A stretch of DNA of 64,000 nt from Zygnema cylindricum (Eukaryota > Streptophyta > Zygnematophyceae > Zygnematales > Zygnemataceae). The stretch spans positions 82,519 to 146,518 of the forward strand of contig JBBHKE010000108.1 of the NCBI GenBank assembly GCA_037447655.1, read 5' to 3'. Each line of letters opens with the position of its first letter. The first letter of the stretch is position 1. Below the pieces are notes generated by a model. It made no database searches. It had not been told where the DNA came from and saw only the letters and a list, made by a program, of their open reading frames with translations. Positions 1 to 12,520 of this stretch are shown here, in pieces. The position numbers were made by a program, and so were the translations under genes.

Positions 1-1114
1 CAAGGTTCGTCAGAAGTCCTATTGCTATAGGTGTGTTATAAATTTTTCACATGCTTTATTTTCAGTACTTTTATACATTTGTTGCCTACTCATTCAACTT
101 GCAATATGCAGTACACTGCCCGTTGTGATTAGAGTAAAGAAATTAATAGTGTAAATGCGAACTTAGAATGTATTACACTAATTTAGTACAGGGAGACTTG
201 GCGGGTTGTATCCCACTCCCTTAAATAGTGCTCTTAACACTATTTTATGTTTTTCGGCAAGAAATCACGATCGAATTAGAGTTATTAACTTAAATAGCGA
301 TGTGCGGTATAGCTAAACGATGGCATTCAAAGACCACTTGGTTTTGTCTTTGTATCTGTTCAGGCAAGTTCTGATGTCCTTTATACTAGAGGTTGGCGTT
401 GCACATTTGTCACCATTTACCGGCTTATGATGAGATGAAAAGATATACCATAGCCTGCTATAGAGGGGTTAATGAAGTTTGCTTGAGTATTGTTGCCGAA
501 ATGGAGCGGATTTGCCCATTTGACATGTTAAATTACATTCCAGTTGGTCATTTCTCCTTCGTATTTCATGGCTGATTTAGACAGTGGAATTATTATTATG
601 TAGTACTAGAAGACGAATAGAGGTCCTTGCTTCTTTATCATACTTCCGCAGTGAACCTAAGTTACCGTACTTCTCTACATGTGTGGAAGGGTATCATGAG
701 ATGTCCATCTATGAATCGTAAAAAGTAGATCAAAAGTGGCGTTTGAAATGGCTCTGTAGATACCACTCAGTCCTCTTACATTCTTGTTGGAAACCTTTTC
801 GGTTGACAAATGGTGAATTTTTGGTAAAGCTGAGAAAGGAGACCTATGGCTGTTCGCACACCAGCAGATTTTTTTGTCTTTTTTCTTTCACGACCAAACA
901 AAGCTGTCTTTCCTTAACCTCAGCCATTGTAACAAGATGTTGAAAATCACAGGTCCTCTTAACTCCCTTGGGCTGAGTGATAGGAAGAATCTCATAAAGC
1001 TGCTCAAATTAGCGATAAAGAGCAGGAAGTTAAGTGGAAAGCTGAATGAGTTTGTTTAAGTGGAAAGCTGAAGCTCATGCTGGGCTGACTGCCATCTTCA
1101 TGGGGTGTGCACAG

Positions 1115-4100
1115 AAGGTAGAGCCGGCTCCGGCGCAGAATGTGACCATCAACGTGACAGGGGCCGTTGGCTGGAGAAGAGAAGGACTTGTTTATAAAAA
1201 GAATGAGGTGAGTTAAAATGACCGAGCTTCCTTTTTGCATGTTTGGCCTGTCATTTGGAATCTGACAAGGTTGCCACTCATTTCCGGTTCAAGCATTATC
1301 ATAGCCATTCATGATTTTACACCGTTGAATGTTAGAAAGAGGACTTAGTAAGGTTAGAGAAAGGTGTTACACGGGACCATGTTAAAGTGAAGTTAATTCT
1401 GTTGATGTCGCTGAGGGGTTTTGTTTTTGTTTGTTTCCTCAATCACAGGCCAAAGTGCATGTGTCATGGGTGCTTTACATGTTGAGGATGCTTTATCATG
1501 GTTTACCAGCCAGTTAAATGAACTTGCCTTTTTGCTGAACTTAACTAACCTTTTGTTACAATCACTTCTGGCAAATGCTCAGTTTGGCCTGGCTCATCTT
1601 TTCCCTTTGCCAGCTATGGATGGATTATTCTGCTTTTCCTCTTTTGTCATGGTTCTGGATAGCTTATTGCTTGCCGGTTAATAAGCAGATATGAACTCAC
1701 TGGCAGATAAGTTGTCAAGTTTGTGAATACTAGCCTTTTTATCTCACTGTTGGCATATGTACTTGCCTTCTGCAGGTGTTCTTGGACATTGTGGAAAGTG
1801 TTAACTTGTTGATGTCCCAAAATGGTATTTTCTTCCTACATTTGCCACGACTCAGCTGAAAGAGTGCTCTTGGCAGCCATTGCTTTTGATAGGTTCAATA
1901 AGCATTTAAATGAAACTGTGACACCAATGGTTTTTGACGAGTCGGTATTATAGTTTTTTAAAAACATTGGGAGTATGGTGTATATCTGGTACCTTCTGTG
2001 TCACTGTTATGTGACTGAATCTTTCCTTTGCTGTACGATCTTCTGGATAGTTTTGTGTCTGTTAACATCTTGATGACGCGTAAGTGTAGTGATTGTATTA
2101 TTGGATTCAACTCATTGTTTGAGAAGCGGTTCAATGAATGTAAAACGAAGGACGAAGTCGACTACGTGGATAGTAGATATCTTTTAAGTTCTTTTAAAAT
2201 TTCCAGTGTCTATGTGCTGCCCTTCGAGAACGTCTAATTAGAGCACCACATAATGCACACATAAGATGCGTACTTTTTGTTTTTGTGTCTGCTGCTTAAG
2301 AGAAACGACAGAACTAGAAAGGGGAGAGGGAGAGGGAGGGCGATACTGCCCCAAAGAAACCACTTGCATTGGTCCCTCCTCGTTGGTTTGGTCAAGACCT
2401 GAACAGTAGTGTATGTATAGGTAGTCTAAAGCCTTTCCTGGGCCAGCCAGTTGCAGGGATGTATGTTATGAAGAAGATTTTCTGAGGTTTCATGGCATAC
2501 AAGATGGCTGTGGGGAGGGCGGCAGGTACCATTCTGCGATGCGATGTTACAGGAAAGGTTCTCATGAAATGCTTCTTATCAGGGATGCCTGACCTAAAAC
2601 TGGGCCTAAACGACAAAATTGGACTGGAAAAGGAAGCACAGACCAAGACCCGTGCAAGCAAAGGGTAGGGAATGGAGCAAGGGTAGTCAGAATTTCCATA
2701 GCATCGCGGGCCTAACATGTCACATGTAATGGTCAGCGCATTTAACCAAATGTATGTGATCTTTCTAAAGTGGTCGGTTTGGTTCCAATTGCTGCCTGCT
2801 CACAGTTGGAATCGTTGTCTTTGCAGTGGAAAGACCATTGAGCTGGATGACGTAACTTTTCACCAGTGTGTCAACCTCACAAGATTTAATGCTGAAAAGA
2901 CCGTCAGCTTTGTGCCTCCTGATGGCGAGTTTGAACTTATGAAGTGAGTGTGCCAGCTGTTTTCCTTTGTTTTCTTTATCCTTTATGAACCTTGTTTTGC
3001 AATTTTTGTTTTGAATGGATTTGTTTTGGAATACTAAAGGTGTTTGAAGTTTTGAAGACAACCATATTAAGGGATTCCGATGATCCGATGTATAGGTACC
3101 GTATCACAGAGGGCATCAATCTACCATTCCGTGTCTTGCCAAACATCAAGGAATTGGGGCGTACACGCTTGGAGGTCAATGTCAAGGTGTGTGCTTCTTC
3201 ATGTACATATACAACACAGACTAGACATTAAGACTTGTTTACCATACTACTTGAAGCTGATTGCTGCAATTTCTATGAACATTATGGTTTTTTTACTGTT
3301 TGTACTGGTGTATCTTTGTGTCACAAGTTATGCGGTTTGCACATGCACGATTGATTTTGTAAATGAAACTCGGATGGTTTCTTTGGTATGCTGACATTGT
3401 TACAATGAACTTCCTCGGATCCGCTTCCATGCCGATTTGTAATAGCTGACTTATTCTATGGCTGTCTTTACTTCACCGACCTCTTTGTTCAATACCGCAG
3501 GACTACAGTCACACTCTTGCGCGGCTTCTGCTGTTTTTTCTAGCAATGTACACTATGGGTAGATCGCATCGAAAACTGAAGCCGGTTGGTTTTTGACATT
3601 ACAGGTGAAGAGTGTGTTTGGGGCAAAGATGTTCGCACTTGGTGTGGTTGTTAAAGTACCAGTTCCGAAGCACACAGCAAAAGCAACCTTTCAAGTGACC
3701 ACAGGCCGGGCAAAATACAACGCAGCAACTGATCAACTCGTTTGGAAGTAAGTTATGCAGTAGTTGAAGATGGTCAGAACACATCCCAATAACAGTTATC
3801 GCACGATAATCTGATCTGAACCATCATACGTCAATTGCCAGTTTGCTGATTATGGAGGATGGCAATGTCTAATGATTTGTCAGTTTTCATTCTTTTCAAG
3901 GACAGGTACTGGTTTTTTCTTGGCCTTATCACATGATTTTTGGCACACGGCTGCCAACCACCTTTACAGAACCACTTTGTACTGAGGGTGCAGGATAAAG
4001 AAGTTTCCTGGTCAAACAGAGCTGACAATGAGTGCTGAGGTGGAGCTCATCTCCACAACGACAGACAAGAAAAACAACACTCGTCCTCCTATCATGATGG

Positions 4101-7100
4101 AATTTCAGGTTAGTGGGAACCCAAGTGGTGTTGAACATCTGTCTTCCTTAAGGAAACCTGGGGTGAAGACCATATTGAGGTTATGTGGACAGCAGGCAAT
4201 CACTCCTACTTTCTGACAAACGCATTCTTTGGTATTCTCTTCAAAAATCGATCAAATGTAGAGTATTCTTTGTGAGTTTGGCAGTGAAGAGGGTGTCACT
4301 AACATGCTTTGAAATGATTATGTTATCATTCGTGAACAACTAGCATTCTTACTATGTCAATGTAGCTTTAGCATAACCACCATGAATGCTAGGTGGCCGA
4401 TTCCCATGCACATCTGTGGTTTATAAAGATCTTTGTGTTGTTAACATACATGTACATCCACATTGTTACCGGTCAGGGTGCCACATAGATTTTTGTCAAT
4501 ATATCGCCAACTTTTTACATGTCAAAGGCCTCTCATCAACAACCAGTATGTATGACCCAACAATTGTTTAGTTTTTGAAGGTTTTGGCAGAACCGTATTC
4601 CAGGAAGGATCTTAAATTGTGGAAAGAACCAAATATTTTCATGTGTCTTTTGCCCGCTGACTTTGTATTACAACATTTCAAACATGAAGTTATGCCCACA
4701 CGGACTAAAAAACGTAATGTATTTGAGTCCATATATGCAGCAAATTGTTATGCATTGTTAACCTGATGAGTTGGCAATGAAAGATAATTGTGAATTGTAG
4801 ACAATATCAGGAATGTCGAACAATCAGTGATTGGTCATGTTGCTTCCCGAGCTTCCTTGTGTGAGCTGCTCGCAAGATTTTTTGTTGGAGAATTTGCCGT
4901 TCATTTAAGTTCCTTTTCATTCAAAACTCTGATGTGACTGCCATGTTGTGAAAATACACTTCAACTTTGACACTGCTGGGTCATCTATAGGATGGTGGTC
5001 AAATCCATGTCATGTGGTCTCAAGTTTTTGCTGTGTGAGAATCCCCCCCCCATCATCCGCTTAGGGTATTGTGCGTCTTCTCATTTTTAAATTCTTGTAG
5101 TACAGTTCTGTACATATAGGCAGGTTATCTTCCATTTTTGGATTTCTGAGTACTGATTCTTAGTCTTGGCATTTGCCAGATGTCACAAACTTCCTGGTGC
5201 AGTTTGGTTCTTGATGTCGCAAAACAAGAACCACAATGTTTATGTTTATGTTATGTCACAAAGTCTCTGTTGGCAGATGCAAAAAACATATGCTCTTCAA
5301 TTTCAGGTTCTTTGGTTGATAGAAAACAGTGTAACAAGCTCTTACTACAGTGAATACAAGCATTTAGCATATGGACTCTTCTCTAGATTTTGAAATTAAG
5401 GATCTTAAAATGCAAAAGCTGGAGTAGTGGTTCACCGATCTGTTTGTCAATGTCAAATTTTGTTTTCAGTTTTGTTACTATGCTGATCCCTTGTCGTGGT
5501 TTGTTGCATCGAAATCTGTTTTTTACTTCTATTTGATGTCTAATCCTCTTTAGTATAGTCAAAACTATACGTGTGGAAACTCTGACCACAGCTGTTGGCA
5601 TCGTGCTGGTATGTGTTTTTCCTTTGTGTGCAAATTTTTGCACTTTTTTCTGGACAATCTGTATGCATATCTTTATTGTGGCCTTCGCATGATGGCCTGA
5701 GATGCATACGTAAAGGGAGTGGAAATTTGAGCATAGGATGATGACATGTTATGATTTTTTTTATTTTTTTTTAATGTCTATCAATGTGTAAGTAGAGTGG
5801 AGGGTGGGGCCTTACGAGGTAACAGTCTGTCAATCACAAAAACTGCGTCTCAATGTGGTGTTCAAATATAAGGTCAACCATGAGGGGCTTCTCCACATCT
5901 TCATTCTTTGAAATAAAAACTGGAAGGTGGGTTCTTATCTTCATTTTCTGGGTTGCAGGTACCAATGTTCACTGCTTCTGGCCTGCGAGTACGTTTTCTA
6001 AAGGTAAGCTCTTTATCCCATTTGTCTCAGCTATTTTGCAGTCCATATTGGAGTTCAAATGAGCAGATATAATTGGAAACGCTGTATGTTACAATACGGG
6101 TGTTATACAGTATGATGCACGTAAAGTAGAGGGTGATGATGACATACAGCGTTTCCAGTTGTTCTCTCACATTTGAACTATGTTCCAAATCCACATTCTC
6201 AGGGGTTTGTTTTGTGCAAAGCAGGTCAATATGATATTATTCAGTCACCGTTTCAGATTTAGCTACATCGTGAATCTCTGTTAGCGTTTTTTTTTGCCCT
6301 CTGACCACAAAGTTTGCGTTAATAACACTAAATGTCATTTTTTTATCGCAAATTCTTCAAACGGGTCAAAACCAGCCACGTCATTCGGATCTGACTTAGA
6401 ATTAATGACGCTAATTTAAATCCCACGCTAATAATTTATTTTCTCTGATAACGATTCATGGAGTTGTGTGAGGGTCATGTTATTTTTTCTGAGATATAGG
6501 ATGTAGGAGAAAAAAACCCAGGAGACATTGATTGTTTTGCAAATATCTTAGGTGAAGAAACTTTTGGTAGTTATTTGGTATTTATTAGATTAGAACTGTG
6601 TTACTGCTTAATGTCACATGGCTGATCAATGAATCATGCTTTGAGTCAAGAATATCTTGATTCAATCCTCCATGAAATGGTGCTAGTTATTTTACCCGAG
6701 AGCGTTTTTTCTTTTCTGTTTGTTCTCCTCTCACTTCATCAACATGTTGCACGATATTCACAAATGCACAGAATTTCAGAAGTTAAGGACACTTGACAAG
6801 CTTCATTCACTGTTGATTGTGGTATTGACAGTGCATGGTTTTGAGTGTATCTCATCATCCTTTTTTTTATTACTTTCAATGCTTCATAAATTTGTCATGC
6901 GTATCTCTTCTGTAGGGAAATGGTCTAGTATTTTCTTAAGTATTTTTTTTCAATATCTCTGGTGATGCTGGAGTAAGGAAATAATGCTATCCGCCTTCAC
7001 CTTAACAGATCACTTGTTCTTTACTTCACTGGGTGTTTCTTCCTTCTCTTATCTTTGCTGATAGAAAATAAGGGACAGGAATAAAACAACAAGAAGAGAC

Positions 7101-8040
7101 ATTGGAAAAAACATGCTCTCGAATTTCACGAGATCAGTATTTTGATTTCGTGACACTAAAGATTGAAATGTTGTGGGTAAATTTCTCCCAGATTGTAGGT
7201 TTCAACCTCGTAATGCACGTGTTGGAGACCACTGATTGGAAATTAGGAACCTTTACTAAGAATCTTACAGTTCCATTGGACCTGTCTGATTGTTGTCAGA
7301 TTAATAATTTGACAAGTGTGCACGGAGAAAAGCTAATTTAAATGGCAAAGAAAACATGAACTCTGATAACGATCCACAATGTACTTTACTTTTCTGGCAA
7401 GTGCTTGAGGTACATTTGGTTGTGATACTTAGCCCCTACATTGAACTTGTGTTCCCTCTGTGAAAGCCGGTGCACAAGAGGGTGAATGCTGTGCTATTTA
7501 AAAAAGGATGAATGATTGATAACACTTGTCACGTTTCACTTCTCACTCTTACGAACTCGTCGAGTTCTTGTTTGTCCTTCCCTTGCTTCTGATGTGTTCT
7601 TTGGGCATGGGTCGCGGTAAGAGATCATAGGACAAAAGCTCCATAACAAATCATTGCGTGTTTTCCTTCTTCTTCATTGAATGTTCTGTGGTGGACTACA
7701 CTGCCCATCGCTATTAGTTCCAGTTACTCTAGCTGGGTGACTGGTTTTTTGAGCCAAAACCAGAAATTATTGCTGAAATACTACTCATTTTGTGGTCCAA
7801 AATGAGCCAGGCTGCAAAAGATATTAAGTGTGGTTAATTCTATTTAAATTTCAACACTGGATAGTAAATAGTATGTAAAATAGCGAGGTGAGGTATAAAT
7901 CAAGTATTTTCCTAGTGGGTCAGAAAGATATCTGAGCAAATGGTTTGTCTTCCGTGCAGGTTTGGGAGAAGAGTGGTTATAGTACAGTGGAGTGGGTCCG
8001 ATATATTACAAGAGCTGGATCCTATGATATTCGGTTGTAA
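1115..8040 (+). CDS. AP2M: AP-2 complex subunit mu (clathrin adaptor medium chain), 3' nine exons
   Basis: Medium subunit of the AP-2 adaptor, which binds Yxx-phi cargo signals and clathrin at the plasma membrane during endocytosis. Exons: 1115-1207, 1776-1824, 2526-2664, 2827-2943, 3096-3186, 3605-3747, 3994-4108, 5959-6003 and 7960-8040 (stop TAA). All junctions are GT-AG and phases agree, giving 290 residues of mu-homology domain. Recognisable blocks are [86 protein letters not shown] and [12 protein letters not shown], ending [17 protein letters not shown]. These match plant AP2M more closely than AP-1 mu. About 150 N-terminal residues (longin domain) are missing; positions 1-1114 read as intron and no upstream exon was found. 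Introns 7 and 8 are about 1.9 kb each. The terminal exon is duplicated at 13054-13134. Confidence 0.95.
6051..6180 (+). repeat. Imperfect 40-bp inverted repeat (fold-back) in AP2M intron 8
   Basis: Arms 6051-6090 and 6141-6180 are inverted complements with few mismatches; the core GGAAACGCTGTATGT pairs perfectly. The loop is about 50 nt. The intronic transcript would fold into a long hairpin. It could be a small fold-back transposon or a hairpin RNA precursor; the sequence does not decide. Confidence 0.7.
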
Positions 8041-9037
8041 TGGCCCAACGCCAGTCTCCCACGGGGCTGCTGTGGGCCTACGATGGGAAGAAATCCCTAC
8101 TTTTCAGACAGTTTATTTGTTTGTTTTGTAGCCAGTGCTAACAAATGTACTCCGACTCTTGCGTCACGTCCAGCATGGGTGCCTTATTTGGCGTATGAGT
8201 GGGTTAAATGATGTGCGTGTGCATAGATATCTGCACCATATTTAGATTTGATTAAGTGTAAACTGCGCTGCACATTGTCGCGTATTTGCGAATGAGTTTC
8301 CAGAATCTGCTTGTTTATATATGCCAATTTGAGCTCGCTCTTTCAAATACACCAAAGTCTCTGCATCATGCCTCTTGTGAGTCATAATTTGAGCTGTGAC
8401 TCTTTTGAAAGATATGTGTCTGTCTTGATACCTCTACCATGTCGTTGTGAATTCAAGTGACCGGTTGAGCAAATTTAGTGTGAAATCGGTCAATCGACTC
8501 CGGTGGACTTTCTTTTTGTCAAATTTCCCACTAAAGTTGTTTCAGGGAATATTCTGGTAAAGGTAACCTCTTCGGAAATGCTGAAATGTATTGAGGGAAT
8601 CCAGGATCTGAAAAAAGTATTTTTTAGCTTGGCCAGATGTTTTATGGTAGTCACCATCCCACACCATGGTGACTATCTGGGTCCTAGGTTTAGTTTGTAC
8701 GACAATTGTTGCAGTTTTGAGGGTAACAGTCTTTATTGAAATGTGCAAGCAGCGCTTAATGCCAAGTTGTCATCCTTGTGAATCACTCGTGCAACACCGA
8801 CAGGAAACCACAGCGATAGTTATATTGCTGCTACTCTGAGTTGGGATGATAAATAGTTGAAATCTACCTAGATGAAAAAAAGTATTATAGGGTGTGTCTC
8901 TCCGCAGTAGATATTTAGATGGGAGAAAACTTGGTAAAGGCACCTGTGTCATAGGGTAATTTTGAGTAATGTAAAGAGCAAAACCTCTGTGGCAGGTGAC
9001 CTGTGGCAACTTGCTCCAGCCTTAGAAATACATAGTA
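7423..9037. repeat. Segmental duplication, copy 1 (AP2M last exon and 3' flank)
   Basis: This 1.6 kb block recurs at 12521-14130 in the same orientation with scattered substitutions and short indels, roughly 95 percent identical by eye. It covers the 3' end of AP2M intron 8, the terminal exon, and about 1 kb downstream, which presumably holds the 3' UTR. No other coding region was recognised in it. A short inverted repeat (AGTCACCAT / ATGGTGACT) near 8650-8675 is present in both copies. Confidence 0.9.
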
Positions 9038-9425
9038 AGATAGAAGAGCGTCAAGGCAAACAATCTTCGTACAGGAATGGAATATCAGAGGCAAAGTGTG
9101 AGTGATGACACTGACTTAAGAAAACCAAGAATACAATGGAAACCACCTGACAAGCAAAAAGGATTACTTGCCAACACATGAAAGATAAACTTACAGAAAG
9201 CATAACACAAGACATCAAGACTAGCAAAGATACCATTCTAACACCTAACATGTCTAAACTCTTTCGTTAGCTATGCGTACTTTGTATCGTCCACTGAAAG
9301 AGACTCTGAGCCACAAAGGCCATCACACATTACAGTGCGGATTGAAGGAGGACGAAAGCTGCAAACGTCGCAAAGCCACAGAGAGGGGTGACAATAGAAA
9401 AGGAGGTTTTCTGATCGCCTTCACG
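9038..9425. other. Intergenic, no recognised feature
   Basis: No similarity to the second duplication copy after 9037. Nothing recognisable as coding, RNA or transposon in either strand. Confidence 0.5.
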
Positions 9426-10008
9426 GTTAAGGGAGAGGAACAAGAGAGAGAGGGAGAGGAGGAGAGAGGGAGAGAGGAAGGCAGAAAGGGAGGGAGAGAG
9501 GGCTAGAGAGAGAGAGGGAGAGGGAGAGAGAGAGGGAGAGAGAGAGGGGGAGAGGGGGAGAGGGGGAGAGGGGGAGAGGGGGAGAGGGGAGAGGGGGAGA
9601 GGGAGGGAGAGAGGGGGAGAGGGGGAGAGGGGGAGAGGGGGGGGAGGGGGAGAGGGGGAGAGGGGGAGAGGGAGGGAGAGAGGGGGAGAGGGGGAGAGAG
9701 GGAGAAAGGGGGAGAGAGAGGGAGAGAGAGGGAGAGAAAGAGTGAAAGAGAGAAAGAGAGAATGAAAGAGGGAGAGGGAGAGAAAAGAGAGTGCAAGTTT
9801 AAGGGAGATAGGGAGAAAGAGGGAGAGGTGAAGAGTGGGGGGGAGAGGGAGGGTAAGGGGGAGGGGGGGGGAGGAGAAGGGGGAGGAGGAGCGGGAGGAG
9901 GATCGAGAGGGGAAGGAAGAGAGGGAGAGGTAGAGGTAAAGGTAGAGGGAGAACTAGAGAAAGAAGGGAGTGGACAAAGAGTGAGAGAGAGAAGGAGGGA
10001 GAGGGAAT
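9426..10008 (+). repeat. Polypurine GA-rich low-complexity tract of about 580 bp
   Basis: Almost uninterrupted G and A on the + strand, made of GAGAGGG, GGGGGAGA and GAGA variants. Apparent open frames on either strand (Glu/Gly/Arg-rich or Ser/Pro/Leu-rich) are products of composition and are not genes. Polypurine mirror-symmetric tracts of this kind can form triplex (H-DNA) structures and are mutable. Confidence 0.95.
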
Positions 10009-10999
10009 ACTTGTTTTTACATGGTTTTACTGTTATTGCAAAGAGAGAAACTAGTATAGATGTTAAAAATTAGATTCTTAACGATCGAAAGAGAGAAGCA
10101 AGTTAAATGATCTAGAACTCCATATAACTCTGCTTACGTGACAACGCTTACGTGACAATGCATGCTAAGCAGTACATAACTATCCACATTGATTATAGTT
10201 TCTTGTTAATGTGTTCAATACAATGTTGCATGAAGCAACTTGGTTACAAATCATAACAAAAACTAAAAAAAAGCCTCAAAACAATACTGTGCGCACGATC
10301 ATGAAGCAAGATTCTCACGCACGAAAAACGCCAAAAGGATGTATATAACGAAGTAGGCTAAAGCTACATGTATGTACAAGATTGCACACAATGTGTCACT
10401 TCCTAAAAGTCAAAAAAATATGTTGTATTTTCTAACTAAAATTAAGAACTTTTTACTTTCGTTCTACAAATTACGGACATGATTGTGATATACGATATGC
10501 CGTACTATATACTGAATACAGTATAAGACTATATATACAATACTAAGATATAAAAATTCCATATGTTTAAATAAATATATCAGCGGTAACAAATTTATAT
10601 GTCAAAAAGCAATATATTTGATCCCCTTGCCGTTTGTTATTCGATGACCGATAAGATCGGCTCTGAAATTACTGCGGCTAAAAATAACGTTAATAACACT
10701 GTTGTTTTCCCTACAATAATAATTTGTTGACCCTAAAACGGTATGTTGTACTATATTATTTTCGTACTTACAATATTATTGTTTATTATTAGTAATGTTG
10801 CATGAAACAAGGCTCAAATCCCCAAAAAGTAAAAAGTAAAATTTATACTAAACAGTAAATACTAATTAATACTTTAATACTTATTGAACTGATGCTGAGT
10901 TTAACTTGGTGGGTAACCCAATTTCTGCGCCCCCCGCCTATTGAATGGTTATGTCGTCTTTTCCTCCTTCGTTACGTGACAGCATCTACTCCCTGTAAC
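10009..10999. other. AT-rich intergenic stretch
   Basis: AT-rich with many short TA runs. No exon-like reading frame, RNA gene or terminal-repeat structure was recognised. Confidence 0.5.
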
Positions 11000-11274
11000 T
11001 AGTGTTGGGTATCGGGTAAATTCACATCGCGATAATTTCGATATTCGATATATCGAATATCGATCAAGCAGATTCCTCGATATATCGTACTGGGACCAAC
11101 ATAGATTATCGCGATATATATCGCAAAAATTGCATATCCGTACAATCAGAATACGGAAACCGTACGAAAAACCGTACGAAGAATCGTACGAAAAAGCGTA
11201 CGGAGAATCGTACGAAAAAGCGTACGGAGAATCGTACGAAAAATCATACGGATATTTCCCCCCCCCCCCGCGCT

Positions 11275-11307
<33 letters not shown>

Positions 11308-11487
11308 TGAAAAAAAATTCTAAAATTTTCATTTTCAATATATCGTCAATATGATATATCTGCGATATATTGGCGATATATCGCGATGATTTGAAATTCG
11401 ATATATCGAAGCGATATATTGAATATCGGGTACATGAAATTCGATATATATCGAATATCGGCAATGGGTCCTCGATACCCAACACTA
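11000..11487. mobile_element. hAT-type MITE, short copy of the CGATATATCG-rich family
   Basis: Terminal inverted repeats TAGTGTTGGGTATCG (left) and CGATACCCAACACTA (right). The interior is rich in CGATATATCG palindromes, as in the better preserved copy at 24803-25654. It also holds about two and a half copies of a 24-bp unit containing CGTACG (11181-11245) and a C-run/G-run fold-back (about 11258-11306). No convincing 8-bp target duplication is left. No coding capacity; the apparent Ser-Tyr-Glu repeat frame is a repeat artefact. Confidence 0.75.
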
Positions 11488-12194
11488 ATTGATACTAATA
11501 ATTTCTATAGTCTAATAAGTAATAACGATTCACGGTGTACTTTTGAACTTGGGTTTGGACGCTGATTAAACTCGTCGTTTAGTTTAACTACTCCGATCCC
11601 GCGTCGTTTTATGCCAGCTCATCATTACCAGGATGGGTGGCTAAAACGAGAAACTACAGCCGTCCAATTCATCGCTGTACAATATGTACGGATAACTGAC
11701 GATAAATCCAACCTACTTTCGTACGACTGTACTCTTTAACGATAAACCGTACATTTTTTGAAATCCAAACATTTGAAATCTTTGACGACGCAAGTGGGCC
11801 CAAAACCTCCAACGTGGCAGTTTGTGACACCCGTACACATTTTGAAGTACTTTTTTGTCGTCTAGCTAACTGTAACGGCTATTTTTCCTCCCGGTTCGAA
11901 TTGAAGGAAGCCTAGAATCCGGGAACCCCTCAGAAGGAAACGGGTGAAAAAAAAAGAAAAAAGACAAATTCTCCATGTTTGTATATAATTCATTTGTTTT
12001 GCAAAAATATTAATTTTGTTATAATTTTATTCTATACCTGTTCCGTTTTCTGGTTTTGTTATTTTTTTCTGTGAGTGATGAGAGTATGAAAAAGGAAGCG
12101 ACAACTTTTTTTTTTTTTTTCCGGAGATATTTTCTGTTTTTTTTTTCTGTTTTTTTTTTGAAATCAGAAGTTTTGTGAAATTTTAGAAAGGGGA
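11488..12194. other. Intergenic, no recognised feature
   Basis: AT-rich, with T-runs at about 12106-12160. A stretch at 11521-11545 resembles the terminal repeat of the MITE at 27934-28439 and may be a fragment. Nothing coding seen. Confidence 0.45.
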
Positions 12195-12244
12195 ATCGTC
12201 AAATCTTGCTAGGTCACTTGGGATTTCTTCTTCTCTCTCTCTCT

Positions 12245-12269
12245 TTCACTGGATCGTTCTAAACTGCTA
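12245..12269. other. Mirror copy (reversed, not complemented) at left edge of gap 1
   Basis: Reading 12269 back to 12245 reproduces 12195-12219 base for base (25 nt; paired positions sum to 24464). The copy abuts the N run. A probable assembly artefact, like the three longer mirror arms at the other gap edges. Confidence 0.8.
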
Positions 12270-12279
12270 NNNNNNNNNN
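12270..12279. other. Assembly gap 1 (10 N)
   Basis: Ten N bases, a scaffold join. Both flanks carry mirror copies of neighbouring sequence. Confidence 0.99.
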
Positions 12280-12520
12280 GATTTTATAGAAAACGTCGGA
12301 CCGAGTAAAACCTGGTGTTGTACTCATCATAAAGTTGTTATTAAAGACCAAAACCGAGTTTTTTGGTTAGTGGGTCAATCTCATTGACCTTGATTATCGC
12401 TACCCGTCACATCAGGTGGTGTCTTGTAAGTTACTTCTTCTTCCTTTTGTGCGTTACTAAACAATACCTCGAAAACAGGATACTAGAGAATGGGTACGGG
12501 TTTCTTGTGTAGTCTTCGTT
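12280..12520. other. Mirror copy (reversed, not complemented) at right edge of gap 1
   Basis: The 241 nt at 12280-12520, read backwards, equal 12681-12921 with no mismatch seen (paired positions sum to 25201). The forward version at 12681-12921 is the genuine one, because it also occurs in duplication copy 1 near 7590-7830. Real sequence seems to begin at 12521. Nothing should be annotated in this block. Confidence 0.93.

Noticed and set aside
1-1114. Upstream AP2M exons (longin domain)
   Set aside because: No stretch matches the expected N-terminal motifs with splice sites; several short open frames are AT-rich intron noise.
9503-9796. Long Ser/Pro/Leu-rich open frame on the minus strand (and Glu/Gly-rich frames on the plus strand)
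   Set aside because: It is the translation of the GA-rich polypurine tract; open in several frames by composition only.
10949-11485. 178-codon open frame on the minus strand with Tyr-Ser-Asp-Phe repeats and a proline run
   Set aside because: It translates MITE sequence, a 24-bp repeat and a G-run; no homology expected.
12280-12520. Any biological reading of the mirror arms, such as a triplex-forming regulatory mirror repeat
   Set aside because: H-DNA mirror repeats are short polypurine tracts; these are mixed-sequence, hundreds of bases long, exact, and confined to gap edges.
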